Of a DNA stretch of 64,000 nt, positions 51,752-63,989 are shown in pieces; the stretch's first letter is position 1, and every line of letters begins with the position of its first letter. The position numbers were made by a program, and so were the translations under genes. The notes below the pieces were generated by a model. It was not told the origin of the DNA and did no database searches. It saw only the letters and a program-made list of their open reading frames with translations. Origin of the DNA: Streptomyces radicis (GTDB lineage Bacteria > Actinomycetota > Actinomycetes > Streptomycetales > Streptomycetaceae); the NCBI RefSeq assembly GCF_003626575.1, contig NZ_RBDY01000024.1, positions 1 through 64,000 of the forward strand. The letters run 5' to 3'.

Positions 51752-54257
51752 CACGCGTTCACCTCCTCGGTCTTCTCGGCCTCGGCCGCGGTGGCGGCCG
51801 TCTCGGCGGCGACGCGGACCACGCCGCCCGGCAGGGTGCCGAGGTCGCGATGGGCGCCGCGGCCCACGGAGTTGAGCGGGATCCAGACGACGCGGTCCGG
51901 GATCTCGTCGGTGACCGCGAGCGGCAGGGCGACGGAGCCCGCGGGGCCCGTCACCGCGACGCGGTCGCCGTCCTTGACCCCGGCCTCGCGCGCGGTGGCG
52001 GGCGAGAGCCTGGCCACGGCGGCGTGCCGGGTGCCGGCCAGCGCCTCGTCGCCGTCCTGGAGCGTGCCGCGGTCGAGCAGCAGCCGGTGCCCGGCCAGCA
52101 CGGCCTCGCCCTCGGCGGGGCTCGGCAGCTCGGCGGGGGTGCCGGTGGGCCCGAGCGGCAGGTCGCCGCGCCACTCGGCGAGCGAGTCCAACTCCCGCCT
52201 GATCGTGCGCAGATCGGGCAGGCCGAGGTGCACGTCCATGGCGTCGGCGAGCATGTGCAGCGCCCGCGCGTCGGTCTGCACGAGGCGGCGGGTCATCTGG
52301 TCGGGCCTGATCGCGGGGTCGAACGAGCGGGCGCGGCCCTCCCAGTTGATGAAGGTGCCGCCCTTCTCGACCACCGCCGCGACCGGCAGCACCACATGGG
52401 CGCGCCGGGTGACCTCGGTGGGCCGCAGCTCCAGGCTGACCAGGAAGCCGGTCTCGGCGACCTGGTCGAGCGCGGCGGCGGCGAGCGCCGGGTCCGGCAG
52501 GTCGTCGATGTCCACGCCCGCGACCAGCAGCGCGCCCACCTCACCCGCCGCGGCGGCCTCCACGATCCGGCCCGTGTCCCGCGCGGGCCGCTCGGGCAGC
52601 GCGCCGAGGCCCCAGGCGTTCGCGACCTCCTGGCGCGCCTGGCGCGAGGACTCGGGGCGCCCGCCGGGCAGCAGCCCGGGCAGCGCGCCTGCCTCGATCG
52701 CGCCGCGCTCGCCGGAGCGCCGCGGGATCCACACCAGGCCCGCCCCGGTGGCCGCCGCCGCGGCGACCGCCGCGGTGTAGGCCCCCGGCACGCCCGCGAG
52801 CCGCTCGCCGACGACGATGAGCGCGCCCTCGGCGCGCAGCGCGTCGGCCGCGGCCCTGCCGTGCTCGTCGAGCCCGCCGCCCACGCCCTCGCCGTCGGCC
52901 AGCGCGTTGAGCCACGTCGGCTCGGTGCCGGGCGCGGCGGGCAGCAGCGTGCCGCCCGTCTTGGCCAGGCCCCGCGTGATGTGGGTGGCGACGGAGAAGA
53001 CGCGGGTGCCGTGCTTGCGGTGGCCCTTGCGCAGCCGCAGGAAGACGCCGGGGGCCTCCTCCTCGGACTCGAAGCCGACCAGCAGCACGGCGGGCGCGGT
53101 CTCAAGGGCGGCGTGCGTGGTGCCGTTGCCGTCCAGGTCGACGCCGTGCCCGGCGACGCGGGAGGCGAGGAACGCCGCCTCCTCCGCGCTGTGCCGCCTG
53201 GCGCGGAAGTCGATGTCGTTGGTGCCGAGGGCGACCCGCGCGAACTTGGCGTAGGCGTAGGCGTCCTCGACGGTCAGCCGCCCTCCGGTGAGCACGGCCG
53301 CGTCGCGGCCCGCGGCCCCTGCCAGGCCCGCGGCGGCGATCCGCAGCGCCTCGGGCCAGCTGGCGGGGACCAGCTCGCCGGTCGCCTCGTCCCGCACGAG
53401 CGGCGAGGTGAGGCGGTCGGGCTGCTGGGCGTAACGGAACGCGAAGCGGCCCTTGTCGCAGATCCACTCCTCGTTCACCCGCGGGTCGTTGGCCGCCATG
53501 CGCCGCATGACCTTGCCGCGCCTGTGGTCGGTGCGGGTGGCGCAGCCGCCCGCGCAGTGCTCGCACACGCTCGGCGACGACACCAGGTCGAACGGGCGGG
53601 AGCGGAAGCGGTAGGCGGCCGAGGTCAGCGCGCCCACGGGGCAGATCTGGATGGTGTTGCCCGAGAAGTACGACTCGAACGGGTCGCCCTCGCCCGTGCC
53701 CACCTGCTGGAGCGCGCCGCGTTCGAGCAGCTCGATCATCGGGTCGCCCGCGATCTGGTTCGAGAAGCGGGTGCACCGCGCGCACAGCACGCAGCGCTCG
53801 CGGTCGAGCAGCACCTGGGTGGAGATCGGCACGGGCTTGTCGAACGTGCGCTTCACGCCGTCGAACCTGGACTCCGCGTCGCCCGCGCTCATCGCCTGGT
53901 TCTGCAAGGGGCACTCGCCGCCCTTGTCGCAGACCGGGCAGTCGAGCGGGTGGTTGATCAGGAGCAGCTCCATCACGCCGCGCTGCGCCTTCTCGGCGAC
54001 GGGCGAGCTGAGCTGCGTCTTGACGACCATGCCGTCGGTGCAGGTGATGGTGCAGGAGGCCATGGGCTTGCGCTGGCCCTCGACCTCCACGATGCACTGC
54101 CGACAGGCACCCGCGGGGTCGAGCAGCGGGTGGTCGCAGAACCGCGGGATCTCGATGCCCAGCTGCTCGGCGGCACGGATGACCAGGGTGCCCTTGGGCA
54201 CCGAGACCTCGATGCCGTCGATGGTCAGCGTCACCAGGTCCCCGGCGTCCTTGGCCG

Positions 54258-54261
<4 letters not shown>
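51751..54261 (-). CDS. nuoG: NADH-quinone oxidoreductase subunit G
   Basis: The 836-residue peripheral-arm subunit has an N-terminal [2Fe-2S] domain (FCDHPLLDPAGACRQCIVEV), then the His-Cys3 cluster motif HPLDCPVCDKGGECPLQNQA and the [4Fe-4S] motif CVLCARCTRFSNQ with a distant Cys. A molybdopterin-oxidoreductase-like domain with its own Cys motif (VCEHCAGGCATRTDHRRGKV) makes up the rest. It carries electrons from NuoF toward NuoI. The start ATG overlaps nuoF by four bases. Confidence 0.96.
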
Positions 54262-55612
<1,351 letters not shown>

Positions 55613-55616
<4 letters not shown>

Positions 55617-56472
55617 TCACCCTCCTCGGTCACCGGCCCCGCGGGGTGGTGCGGGTCGGAGGCCGAGCTCGGCTGCGGGGCGTCGTGGCGGCTCTCGTGG
55701 GTCGTGGGCGGCCGGTCCTGCGGGATGTCGGGGTGGCGCGGGGCGACGACCGTGGCGGGGCCCGTCTGGCCCTTGGCCAGCCGGAGCCCGGCCAGCGAGG
55801 CGGGCCCGGCGCTGCCACCGGCCTCGGTGGCGCCTGGGCGCTCGTCGGGGAAGCCCGCGAGCACGCGGGCGGTGGCCTTGAAGTCGCACAGCGGGGCGCC
55901 GCGGGTGGGCGTGACCTGGGCGCCCGCGCGCAGGTCGTCGACGAGGCGCTTGGCCGACTCGACGGTCTGGTTGTCGAAGAACTCCCAGTTGACCATGACG
56001 ACCGGCGCGAAGTCGCACGCGGCGTTGCACTCGATGTGCTCCAGGGTGACCTTGCCGTCGGCGGTGGTCTCCCCGTTGCCGACGCCGAGGTGCTCCTTGA
56101 GCGCGTCGAAGATGGCGTCGCCGCCGAGCACCGCGCACAGGGTGTTGGTGCAGACGCCGACCTGGTGGTCGCCCGACGGCTTGCGCCGGTACATCGAGTA
56201 GAACGTCGCGACCGCGGTCACCTCGGCGCTGGTCAGCCCGAGCACGTCCGCGCAGAACCGCACGCCGGTGCGGGTGACATGGCCCTCCTCGGACTGCACG
56301 AGGTGCAGCAGCGGCAGCAGCGCGGAGCGGCTGTCGGGGTAGCGGGCCACGACCTCGGCCGCGTCGGCCTCGAGACGGGCCCGCACCTCGGCGGGGTAGT
56401 CGGGCGCGGGCATCTGCGGCATGCCGAGCTGGACGTCGCGGCCGGTCGCGGGGGCCGGTGTCTCGTTGGCGC

Positions 56473-56476
<4 letters not shown>
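55613..56476 (-). CDS. nuoE: NADH-quinone oxidoreductase subunit E
   Basis: The GTG at 56474-56476, overlapping the nuoD stop as GTGA, gives 287 residues. The thioredoxin-like [2Fe-2S] domain has Cys ligands in VCTNTLCAVLGG and HIECNAACDFAPV. About 85 residues after the core form a Pro/Gly/His-rich tail, as in other actinobacterial NuoE. It partners NuoF in the NADH dehydrogenase module. Confidence 0.95.
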
Positions 56477-57806
<1,330 letters not shown>

Positions 57807-57807
<1 letters not shown>

Positions 57808-58517
57808 CAGCTGTACGACCTCCGCTGGTCGGGTGCCGGGATCTGGGCGCCCTTGTACTCGACGGGGATGCCGCCGAGCGGGTAGTCCTTGCGCTGGGGG
57901 AAGCCCTGCCAGTCGTCGGGCATCATGATCCGCGTGAGCGCGGGGTGGCCGTCGAAGACGAGCCCGAAGAAGTCGTAGACCTCGCGCTCGTGCCAGTCGT
58001 TGGTCGGGTAGACGTCCACGATCGACGGCAGGTGCGGGTCGGCGTCGGGCGCGCTGGTCTCGAGGCGGATGATCCGCCCGTGGGTGAGCGAGCGCAGATG
58101 GTAGACGGCGTGCAGCTCGCGCCCCGTGTCCTGGGGGTTGTGCACGCCGCTCACGCCGGTGCAGAGCTCGAAGCGGAGCGCGGGGTCGTCCCGCAGCGTC
58201 CGCGCGACGGCGGGCAGGTGCTCGCGGGCGATGTGGAACGTGAGCTCGTCCCGGTCCACGACGGTCTTCTCGATCGCGGCGCCCGGGTCGATCCCCTGCT
58301 CCTCGAGGGCTCCCTCGAGCTCGTCGGCGACCTCGTCGAAGTACCCGCCGTAAGGCCGTGACGTGGCCCCCGGCATCCGCACAGTCCGCACGAGCCCGCC
58401 GTAACCGGTGGTGTCCGAGCCGTTGTTGGCCCCGAACATCCCCCGCCGCTCGGCGATGGCCTCCCCGCCATCCCCGCGCTGCGCGGGCACCTCGTTCGCG
58501 CTTGTGTTCTCGTTCAC
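57807..58517 (-). CDS. nuoC: NADH-quinone oxidoreductase subunit C
   Basis: The GTG at 58515-58517 after GAGGAGGG gives 236 residues beginning NENTSANEVPAQRGDGG. The NuoC core shows TNDWHEREVYDFFGLVFDGH, then PDDWQGFPQRKDYPLGGIPV. The N-terminal 60 residues are an extension. A longer open frame into the repeat region upstream is an artefact of low stop-codon frequency. It follows the repeat array that separates it from nuoB. Confidence 0.94.
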
Positions 58518-59385
58518 CCGCAAACCCTCCTCGCAGGGGCGCAACCACGACAGAAACAACCGCCGACGGTGACAACCAACGCGCCGCTGCCGCGGCACGG
58601 CGAAACGCCGCTGGCGCGGCGCAGTTTGCCGCCCGCAGGGCGGACCGCGCACGCATCCGCGGGTACGTGCGCACCGCCGCTGACACGGCTCAGCCCGCGC
58701 AGCGGCGCGAACGCGCGAACACCCACCGGGCACAACTCACCGCCCGCAGGGCGAACCCCGCACGTGCCCACGGGCACAAGCACGCCACCGCCCGCGCGAC
58801 GAACCCCGCGCAGCGCGCGAACGCCCCCCGGAGGCAACCCGGCGACCACCAACGAAGCGCGGCGCGAGAGCGCAAGCTCGGGGCCACCCGCAAGGCCAAG
58901 CCCGCGCAGCGGAACGGCGCCGCCCGCAGGGCGAACCGCACACGCGCCCGCAGACACAAGCGCGCCGCCACCCGCGCGGCGAACCCCGCGCGACAGCGCG
59001 AACTCGCGGACGCTCACCGAGGGCAACTCACCGCCCGCAAGGCCAAGCCCGCGCAGCGGAGCGGCGCCGCCCGCAGGGCGAACCGCACACGCGCCCACAG
59101 GCACAAGCGCGCCGCCACCCTCACGCACAGACGCGGCACGGCCAGCGCAGCGAACCCCGCGCAGCGGAACGGCGCCACCCGCAGGGCGAACCCCGCACGT
59201 GCCCACGGGCACAAGCACGCCACCGCCCACGCGGCGAACCCCGCGCAGCGCGCGGACGCTCGCCGGGGGTGACCCGGCGACCACCGACGGGGTCCGGCGT
59301 GAGGGCGCACGCTCGGGGCCGCCCACGCGGCCAAGCCCGCGCAGCGAAAACTTCGCGCCCGAGCGCCCGGCGGCCACCACCCCGC
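58518..59385. repeat. imperfect repeat array between nuoB and nuoC
   Basis: About 870 bp inside the operon consist of interspersed imperfect repeats. The core CGCAGGGCG(A/G)AC recurs at 58634 (shortened), 58745, 58925, 59072 and 59180. A longer unit of roughly 170 bp beginning at 58745 recurs at 59180 with high identity (both contain CCCCGCACGTGCCCACGGGC). Long open frames on both strands are a by-product of the GC-rich repeats and have no start signals. Both strands could form many GC-rich hairpins. Confidence 0.85.
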
Positions 59386-59940
59386 TCACCGCAGCAGCCC
59401 CTTGATCTCCAGCGTGGGCAACGCCTTGAGCGCCGCCTCCTCCGCCTCGCGCGCGGCCTGCTCGCGATTCACGCCGAGCTTCTCCTCGCGGATCTTCTCG
59501 TGCAGCTTGAGGATCGCGTCCATCAGCATTTCAGGGCGCGGCGGGCAGCCGGGAAGGTAGATGTCCACGGGCACGACATGGTCGACGCCCTGAACGATCG
59601 AGTAATTGTTGAACATTCCGCCCGACGATGCGCAGACGCCCATCGAGATGACCCACTTGGGGTTCGGCATCTGGTCGTAGACCTGCCGCAGCACCGGCGC
59701 CATCTTCTGGCTCACGCGCCCGGCCACGATCATCAGGTCCGCCTGGCGCGGCGAGCCGCGGAAGACCTCCATGCCGAAGCGGGCCAGGTCGTACCGGCCC
59801 GCGCCCGTGGTCATCATCTCGATCGCGCAGCACGCGAGCCCGAACGTGGCCGGGAACACCGAGGACTTCCGCGCCAGCGCCGCCATGTTCTCGACGGTGT
59901 CGAGCAGAAATCCGCTGGGCAGCTTCTCTTCGAGACCCAT
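59386..59940 (-). CDS. nuoB: NADH-quinone oxidoreductase subunit B
   Basis: From the ATG at 59938-59940 the product has 184 residues beginning MGLEEKLPSGFLLDTVENMA. Cluster N2 ligands are in FGLACCAIEMM, SMGVCASSGGMFN and PGCPPRPEMLMDA. The C-terminal 40 residues are an extra charged helix (REQAAREAEEAALKALPTLE). A longer frame from 60021 overlaps nuoA and is rejected. It lies 16 bp behind nuoA. Confidence 0.96.
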   Translation of the reverse strand: MGLEEKLPSGFLLDTVENMAALARKSSVFPATFGLACCAIEMMTTGAGRYDLARFGMEVFRGSPRQADLMIVAGRVSQKMAPVLRQVYDQMPNPKWVISMGVCASSGGMFNNYSIVQGVDHVVPVDIYLPGCPPRPEMLMDAILKLHEKIREEKLGVNREQAAREAEEAALKALPTLEIKGLLR

Positions 59941-59956
59941 CAGGATTGCCTCTCTC

Positions 59957-60316
59957 TCAGTCCCATTCGAGTCCTCCTCGGCGCCAGTCATAAGCGTAGG
60001 CAACGCCGATGAGGCCGACAAAAATCAGCATCTGCACAAAGCCGAACATCCCGAGCGAGTCGAAGTGGACGGCCCAGGGATAGAGAAAGACGATCTCGAT
60101 GTCGAAGATGATGAACAGCATCGCCGTCAGGTAGTACTTGACGGGGAACCGCCCCCCGCCCACCGGCTGGGGTGTCGGCTCGATGCCGCACTCGTATGCG
60201 GACAGCTTCGCCCGGTTGTAGCGCTTGGGGCCGACGAGCGCGGCCGTTACCACGGAGAAGACGGCGAAGGCCGCCGCGAGGGCGCCCAGCACGAGGATGG
60301 GAACATACGCGTTCAC
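59957..60316 (-). CDS. nuoA: NADH-quinone oxidoreductase subunit A
   Basis: The GTG at 60314-60316 after AAGGAGCGAGG gives 119 residues with three membrane helices and the NuoA signature LSAYECGIEPTPQPVGGGRF, then PVKYYLTAMLFIIFDIEIVF. The upstream ATG at 60358 has no binding site. It is the first gene of the 14-gene operon; the operon promoter must lie in the 245 bp between it and the divergent TauE/SafE gene. Confidence 0.95.
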   Translation of the reverse strand: MNAYVPILVLGALAAAFAVFSVVTAALVGPKRYNRAKLSAYECGIEPTPQPVGGGRFPVKYYLTAMLFIIFDIEIVFLYPWAVHFDSLGMFGFVQMLIFVGLIGVAYAYDWRRGGLEWD

Positions 60317-60561
60317 CGCACCTCGCTCCTTCCAGTCGACGGCGACTGCTGCAACCACGAAAGATCAATGCTATGTGAGTCAGTTCACAAGGCAAGAGGC
60401 ATCCTATGCCTCGCCCCCTGTGACCCACGACACGGGTCCCCCCACCAATCCTGTGATCTCTCCCACCCACCCTCTGGATCAAGGTGTCCAGGACGGGACG
60501 TACCACGCAAGGTCGTTGATCCACTTCGGCCGTGGAGACAAGGCTCGGACCAGGCTCAGCA

Positions 60562-61341
60562 GTGCCAGACATCACGCTCACCACGGCCATCGCCCTGTGC
60601 GTGGCCGCGGCCGCCGCGGGCTGGATCGACGCGGTCGTCGGCGGCGGCGGGCTCCTCCAACTCCCCGCGCTCCTCATCGGACTGCCCGACGTGTCCCCCA
60701 CCTACGCGCTGGGCACCAACAAGGCGGTGGCCGTGACCGGGACATCGATCGCGGCCGTGACGTTCGCCCGCAGGTCCCCGCTCGACAGGCGGCTCGCGCT
60801 CCGGCTCGGCGCGCTCGCGCTCGCCTCGTCGGCGGGTGGCGCGCTGCTCGCGTCGGCCGTGGACAAGCGCGTGCTCCAGCCGTTGATCATGGTGATGCTG
60901 CTGGGGGTCGCGGCGTTCGTGGTGCTGCGGCCCCGGTTCGGCACCGCGCCGACCGAACGCGTCCCCTCACGCCGCAGGGCCGCGGCCGCGCTGCTCGTGG
61001 CGGGCGTGGGCATCGGCTTCTACGACGGCATCCTCGGCCCGGGCACGGGCACGTTCCTCGTCATATCCCTCGTGGCGCTCCTCCACATGAACCTGCTGAC
61101 CGCGTCGGCCACCGCAAAGGTCGTGAATGTGGGCACAAACCTCGGCGCGCTGGCGGTGTTCACCGCGCACGGGACGGTGCTGTGGGCGCTGGCGGCGCCG
61201 ATGGCGGCGTTCAACATGGCGGGCGGCTGGGCCGGGGCGCACATGGCGCTGCGCCGCGGCAGCGGCTTCGTGCGCGTCGTACTGCTCGTGGTGGTCACGG
61301 GACTCGTCACGCGGCTGGCCTGGGAGCAGTGGTGGGCGTGA
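60562..61341 (+). CDS. TauE/SafE family sulfite exporter-like permease
   Basis: The GTG at 60562 gives 259 residues; a GTG at 60532 is also possible, and neither has a strong binding site. About eight membrane helices and the repeated signature AGWIDAVVGGGGLLQLPALL and GFYDGILGPGTGTFLVISLV mark the TauE/SafE family. These permeases move sulfite, sulfoacetate or related organosulfur anions. The substrate here is unknown. Confidence 0.88.
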   Translation: MPDITLTTAIALCVAAAAAGWIDAVVGGGGLLQLPALLIGLPDVSPTYALGTNKAVAVTGTSIAAVTFARRSPLDRRLALRLGALALASSAGGALLASAVDKRVLQPLIMVMLLGVAAFVVLRPRFGTAPTERVPSRRRAAAALLVAGVGIGFYDGILGPGTGTFLVISLVALLHMNLLTASATAKVVNVGTNLGALAVFTAHGTVLWALAAPMAAFNMAGGWAGAHMALRRGSGFVRVVLLVVVTGLVTRLAWEQWWA

Positions 61342-61591
61342 CGTGCGTCACGTCGCACACCCATCTGACGGGGACTCCGTTGAACGAACGCCCGACCCCG
61401 TGGTAGCCCGGCACCGACGGCGGACATTCCGGACAACGCGCAGGACACGGCGGGACATCCACCCGAAAGATCATCTCCCGCGCGAAACGGCGTTCCGGAC
61501 AAAACGCCCCTAACCTCGCCGCGCACCTGTCAACTGTGGCCGATACCACGATCATTGTGATCATGCGCGTGTACTGATAGCCGTTATCGGC

Positions 61592-62425
61592 ATGTCCCCA
61601 ATTCGTTATCGAGGTCGGCACCGAAAACCTCGCCCGTCCCGCACCGGCGGCCTGCTCCGCGGTGGGGTGCTCACCGGCGTGGTCGGCTCGGTCGCCGTCA
61701 CCGGCTCCACCTCACCGGCGCTCGCCGCCGAGAAGCCCACCGAGTCCACCGGTGAGCTGCCCGCGCTCGACCTGGCCCTCGCCCAGGGCGTCGACCGCGC
61801 CACCCAGGCCACCGCGGCCTACGCCACCCAGGCCGAGTCCCAGGCCGACTGGCAGAACTGGCAGCGCGCCCAGAGCCGCGCCGCCTCCCAGGCGGGACAG
61901 GCGGCGGCCGAGCGCCGCGCCGAGGCCGACCGCCGCGCCCAGGAGGCGCGCGAGGCCGAAGAGGCCAGGCTGGCCCAGGAGGCCCAAGAGGCCGAGGAGG
62001 CCCGCGAGCGCGCCGCCGCCGCTGAGGCCCAGACCCTCTCCGCGCCCGCCGACGAGGCCCCCGTCACCGGCACGGGCGCCGACGCCGTGCTGAGCTATGT
62101 CCGCGCCCAGCTGGGCGACGCGTACGCGATGGGCGCCTCGGGCCCCGACGCGTGGGACTGCTCGAGCCTGACGCAGGCCGCGTTCGCCACCGTCGGCGTC
62201 TCGCTGCCGCGCGTCGCCGCCGATCAGTCGGTCGCTGGCACCCCCGTGTCGCTCGACGCCCTCCAGCCCGGCGACCTTCTCCACTGGGGCGGCGCTGGCA
62301 GCGCCTACCACGTGGCGGTGTACATGGGCGACGGCACGTTCATCGGCGCCCAGAACCCCTCCACCGGCGTCGTCCAGAAGACGCTCGACTGGGACCCGCC
62401 CACCGGGGCCGTGCGCGTCCTGTGA
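61592..62425 (+). CDS. secreted NlpC/P60 cell-wall endopeptidase
   Basis: The 277-residue protein begins MSPIRYRGRHRKPRPSRTGG and has a signal peptide ending at about ALAA. A coiled-coil-prone, very Ala/Glu/Arg-rich region follows (QAAAERRAEADRRAQEAREA). The C-terminal NlpC/P60 domain has catalytic Cys in AWDCSSLTQAAFATVGVSLP and His in SAYHVAVYMGDGTFIGAQNP. It should cleave peptide cross-links of peptidoglycan. The ATG has no clear binding site. Upstream TTCCGGACAA occurs twice (61427-61436 and 61493-61502). Confidence 0.92.
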   Translation: MSPIRYRGRHRKPRPSRTGGLLRGGVLTGVVGSVAVTGSTSPALAAEKPTESTGELPALDLALAQGVDRATQATAAYATQAESQADWQNWQRAQSRAASQAGQAAAERRAEADRRAQEAREAEEARLAQEAQEAEEARERAAAAEAQTLSAPADEAPVTGTGADAVLSYVRAQLGDAYAMGASGPDAWDCSSLTQAAFATVGVSLPRVAADQSVAGTPVSLDALQPGDLLHWGGAGSAYHVAVYMGDGTFIGAQNPSTGVVQKTLDWDPPTGAVRVL

Positions 62426-62485
62426 CGCAACGCGCGTAGCCACACGCCCCGTTGACACCCCGTCGGCCACGCGCCGACCCACAGC

Positions 62486-62506
62486 TTGTCCACAGCCTGT
62501 GGACAA
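62486..62506. promoter_or_regulatory. inverted pair of perfect DnaA boxes
   Basis: TTGTCCACA (62486-62494), gcc, TGTGGACAA (62498-62506) form two perfect copies of the Streptomyces DnaA box in opposite orientation. They lie in the gap between two convergent genes, just before the terminator hairpin. No dnaA, dnaN or gyr gene is near, so this is not the standard origin setting. Confidence 0.7.
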
Positions 62507-62544
62507 CCACCGAGCCGCGCACCGGACATGAGCCGCCGGACACA

Positions 62545-62580
62545 CGAAGGGGGCGCCGCGACACCGCGGCGCCCCCTTCG
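62545..62580. terminator. bidirectional terminator hairpin
   Basis: A 16-bp perfect stem (CGAAGGGGGCGCCGCG and its complement) with loop ACAC lies between the convergent NlpC/P60 and reductase genes. Confidence 0.93.
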
Positions 62581-62597
62581 GCGTTGTCGCCCCCGCG

Positions 62598-63866
62598 TCA
62601 GGCGCGCGGGGCCACCTTCGTGAGGCCGTTGATGACCCGGTCCATGGCGTCGCCGCCGGTCGGGTCGGTCAGGTTCGCGAGCAGCTTCAGCAGGAAGCGC
62701 ATCAGCACCGGGTGGCTCAGCCCGCGCTCGGCGGCGATCCTCATGATCCTGGGGTTGCTGATGAGCTGCACGAACGCGCGGCCCAGCGAGTAGTACCCGC
62801 CGTAGGTGTCGCGCAGCACCTTGGAGTAGGCGCGCAGCGCCAACTCCCGCTGCGCGGGCGTCTGGCGGGCCAGCGCCTGGCTGACGACCTCGGCCGCGAT
62901 GCGCCCCGACTCCATGGCGTACGCGATGCCCTCGCCGTTGAACGGGTTGACCAGCCCGCCCGAGTCGCCCACCAGCATCAGCCCGCGCGCGTAGTGCGGC
63001 TTGCGGTTGAACGCCATGGGCAGCGCCGCGCCCCTGATCGGGCCCGTCATGAACTCCGGCGTGAACTGCCACTCCTCGGGCATCGAGGCGCACCACGTCT
63101 TGAGGACCTCGCGCCAGTCGAGCTCCTTGAACGAGGGGGAGCTGTTGAGCACGCCGAGGCCGACGTTGGACGTGCCGTCGCCCATGCCGAAGATCCAGCC
63201 GTACCCGGGCAGCAGCCGCTCGCGCCCGTCGCGCCGGTCCCACAGCTCGAACCACGACTCGAGGTAGTCGTCGTCGTGGCGCGGGGTGGTGAAGTACGTC
63301 CTGACGGCGACGCCCATCGGGCGGCGCTCGTCGCGGTGGCGGCCCATCGCGAGGGACAGCCGCGAGGAGTTGCCGTCGGCGGCGATGACGACCGGGGCGG
63401 TGTAGGTGACCTGCTTCTTGTCGTCGCCGAGCCTGGCCTCGACGCCGGTGATGCGGCCGGTGCGCTCGTCGCGCACGGGCCCGGTGACGGCGCAGCGCTC
63501 GGCCAGCCGCGCGCCCGCCTTGACCGCGGCCTGGGCCAGCTGCTCATCGAAGTCGTCGCGCCTGCGGACCAGTCCGTAGTCGGGGTACGACGCCAGCTCG
63601 GGCCAGTCGAGCTGGAGCCGCTGCCCGCCGCCGATGACCCGCAGCCCCCGGTTGCGCAGCCAGCCCGCCTCCTCGGAGACGTCGATCCCCATGGCCACGA
63701 GCTGCTTGACGGCCCGTGGGGTCAGCCCGTCGCCGCACACCTTCTCGCGGGGGAACGCCGTCTTCTCCAGCAGCGCCACGTCGAGCCCGGCCTGGGCGAG
63801 GTGGAAGGCGGTCGCCGAACCGGCAGGACCGGCCCCGACGACGATGACATCAGCGGTCTCGGCCAC
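62598..63866 (-). CDS. geranylgeranyl reductase family flavoprotein
   Basis: The 422-residue protein has an N-terminal FAD-binding motif VIVVGAGPAGSATAFHLAQA, then EKTAFPREKVCGDGLTPRAV, APVVIAADGNSSRLSLAMGR and the second FAD block LMLVGDSGGLVNPFNGEGIA. This is the geranylgeranyl reductase (ChlP-like) family, members of which reduce double bonds of prenyl chains. In actinobacteria a homologue (MenJ) saturates one isoprene unit of menaquinone; its position directly beside the nuo operon fits that role, by inference. The start MAETADV is preceded by a purine-rich stretch. Confidence 0.88.
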   Translation of the reverse strand: MAETADVIVVGAGPAGSATAFHLAQAGLDVALLEKTAFPREKVCGDGLTPRAVKQLVAMGIDVSEEAGWLRNRGLRVIGGGQRLQLDWPELASYPDYGLVRRRDDFDEQLAQAAVKAGARLAERCAVTGPVRDERTGRITGVEARLGDDKKQVTYTAPVVIAADGNSSRLSLAMGRHRDERRPMGVAVRTYFTTPRHDDDYLESWFELWDRRDGRERLLPGYGWIFGMGDGTSNVGLGVLNSSPSFKELDWREVLKTWCASMPEEWQFTPEFMTGPIRGAALPMAFNRKPHYARGLMLVGDSGGLVNPFNGEGIAYAMESGRIAAEVVSQALARQTPAQRELALRAYSKVLRDTYGGYYSLGRAFVQLISNPRIMRIAAERGLSHPVLMRFLLKLLANLTDPTGGDAMDRVINGLTKVAPRA

Positions 63867-63969
63867 GGTGGCTCTCCCAATCGAAAGGGGGCGGGGGTCG
63901 GTGAAGAGTCTATGACTCGGGTCTGTTGTGAAGCAGCGCCGTCCGCCCGAAGGGCGTGCCCAACGGCTC

Positions 63970-63989
63970 CCCCGGCCTGGCGGCCGGGG
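63970..63989. terminator. hairpin near window end
   Basis: CCCCGGCC-tggc-GGCCGGGG forms an 8-bp stem. It probably terminates a gene whose body lies beyond the window; no coding sequence is visible from 63867 to 64000. Confidence 0.5.

Noticed and set aside
58514..59405. Long open frames on both strands in the nuoB-nuoC gap
   Set aside because: They lie entirely in GC-rich repeats, have no start signals, consist of repeated low-complexity peptides and overlap each other; an effect of rare stop codons.
61342..61591. c-di-AMP (ydaO-type) riboswitch before the NlpC/P60 gene
   Set aside because: Such riboswitches often precede cell-wall hydrolase genes in Streptomyces, but the conserved blocks of that motif are not visible here.
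62486..62506. Chromosomal replication origin
   Set aside because: Only two DnaA boxes and no dnaA/dnaN context; oriC in Streptomyces carries many boxes.
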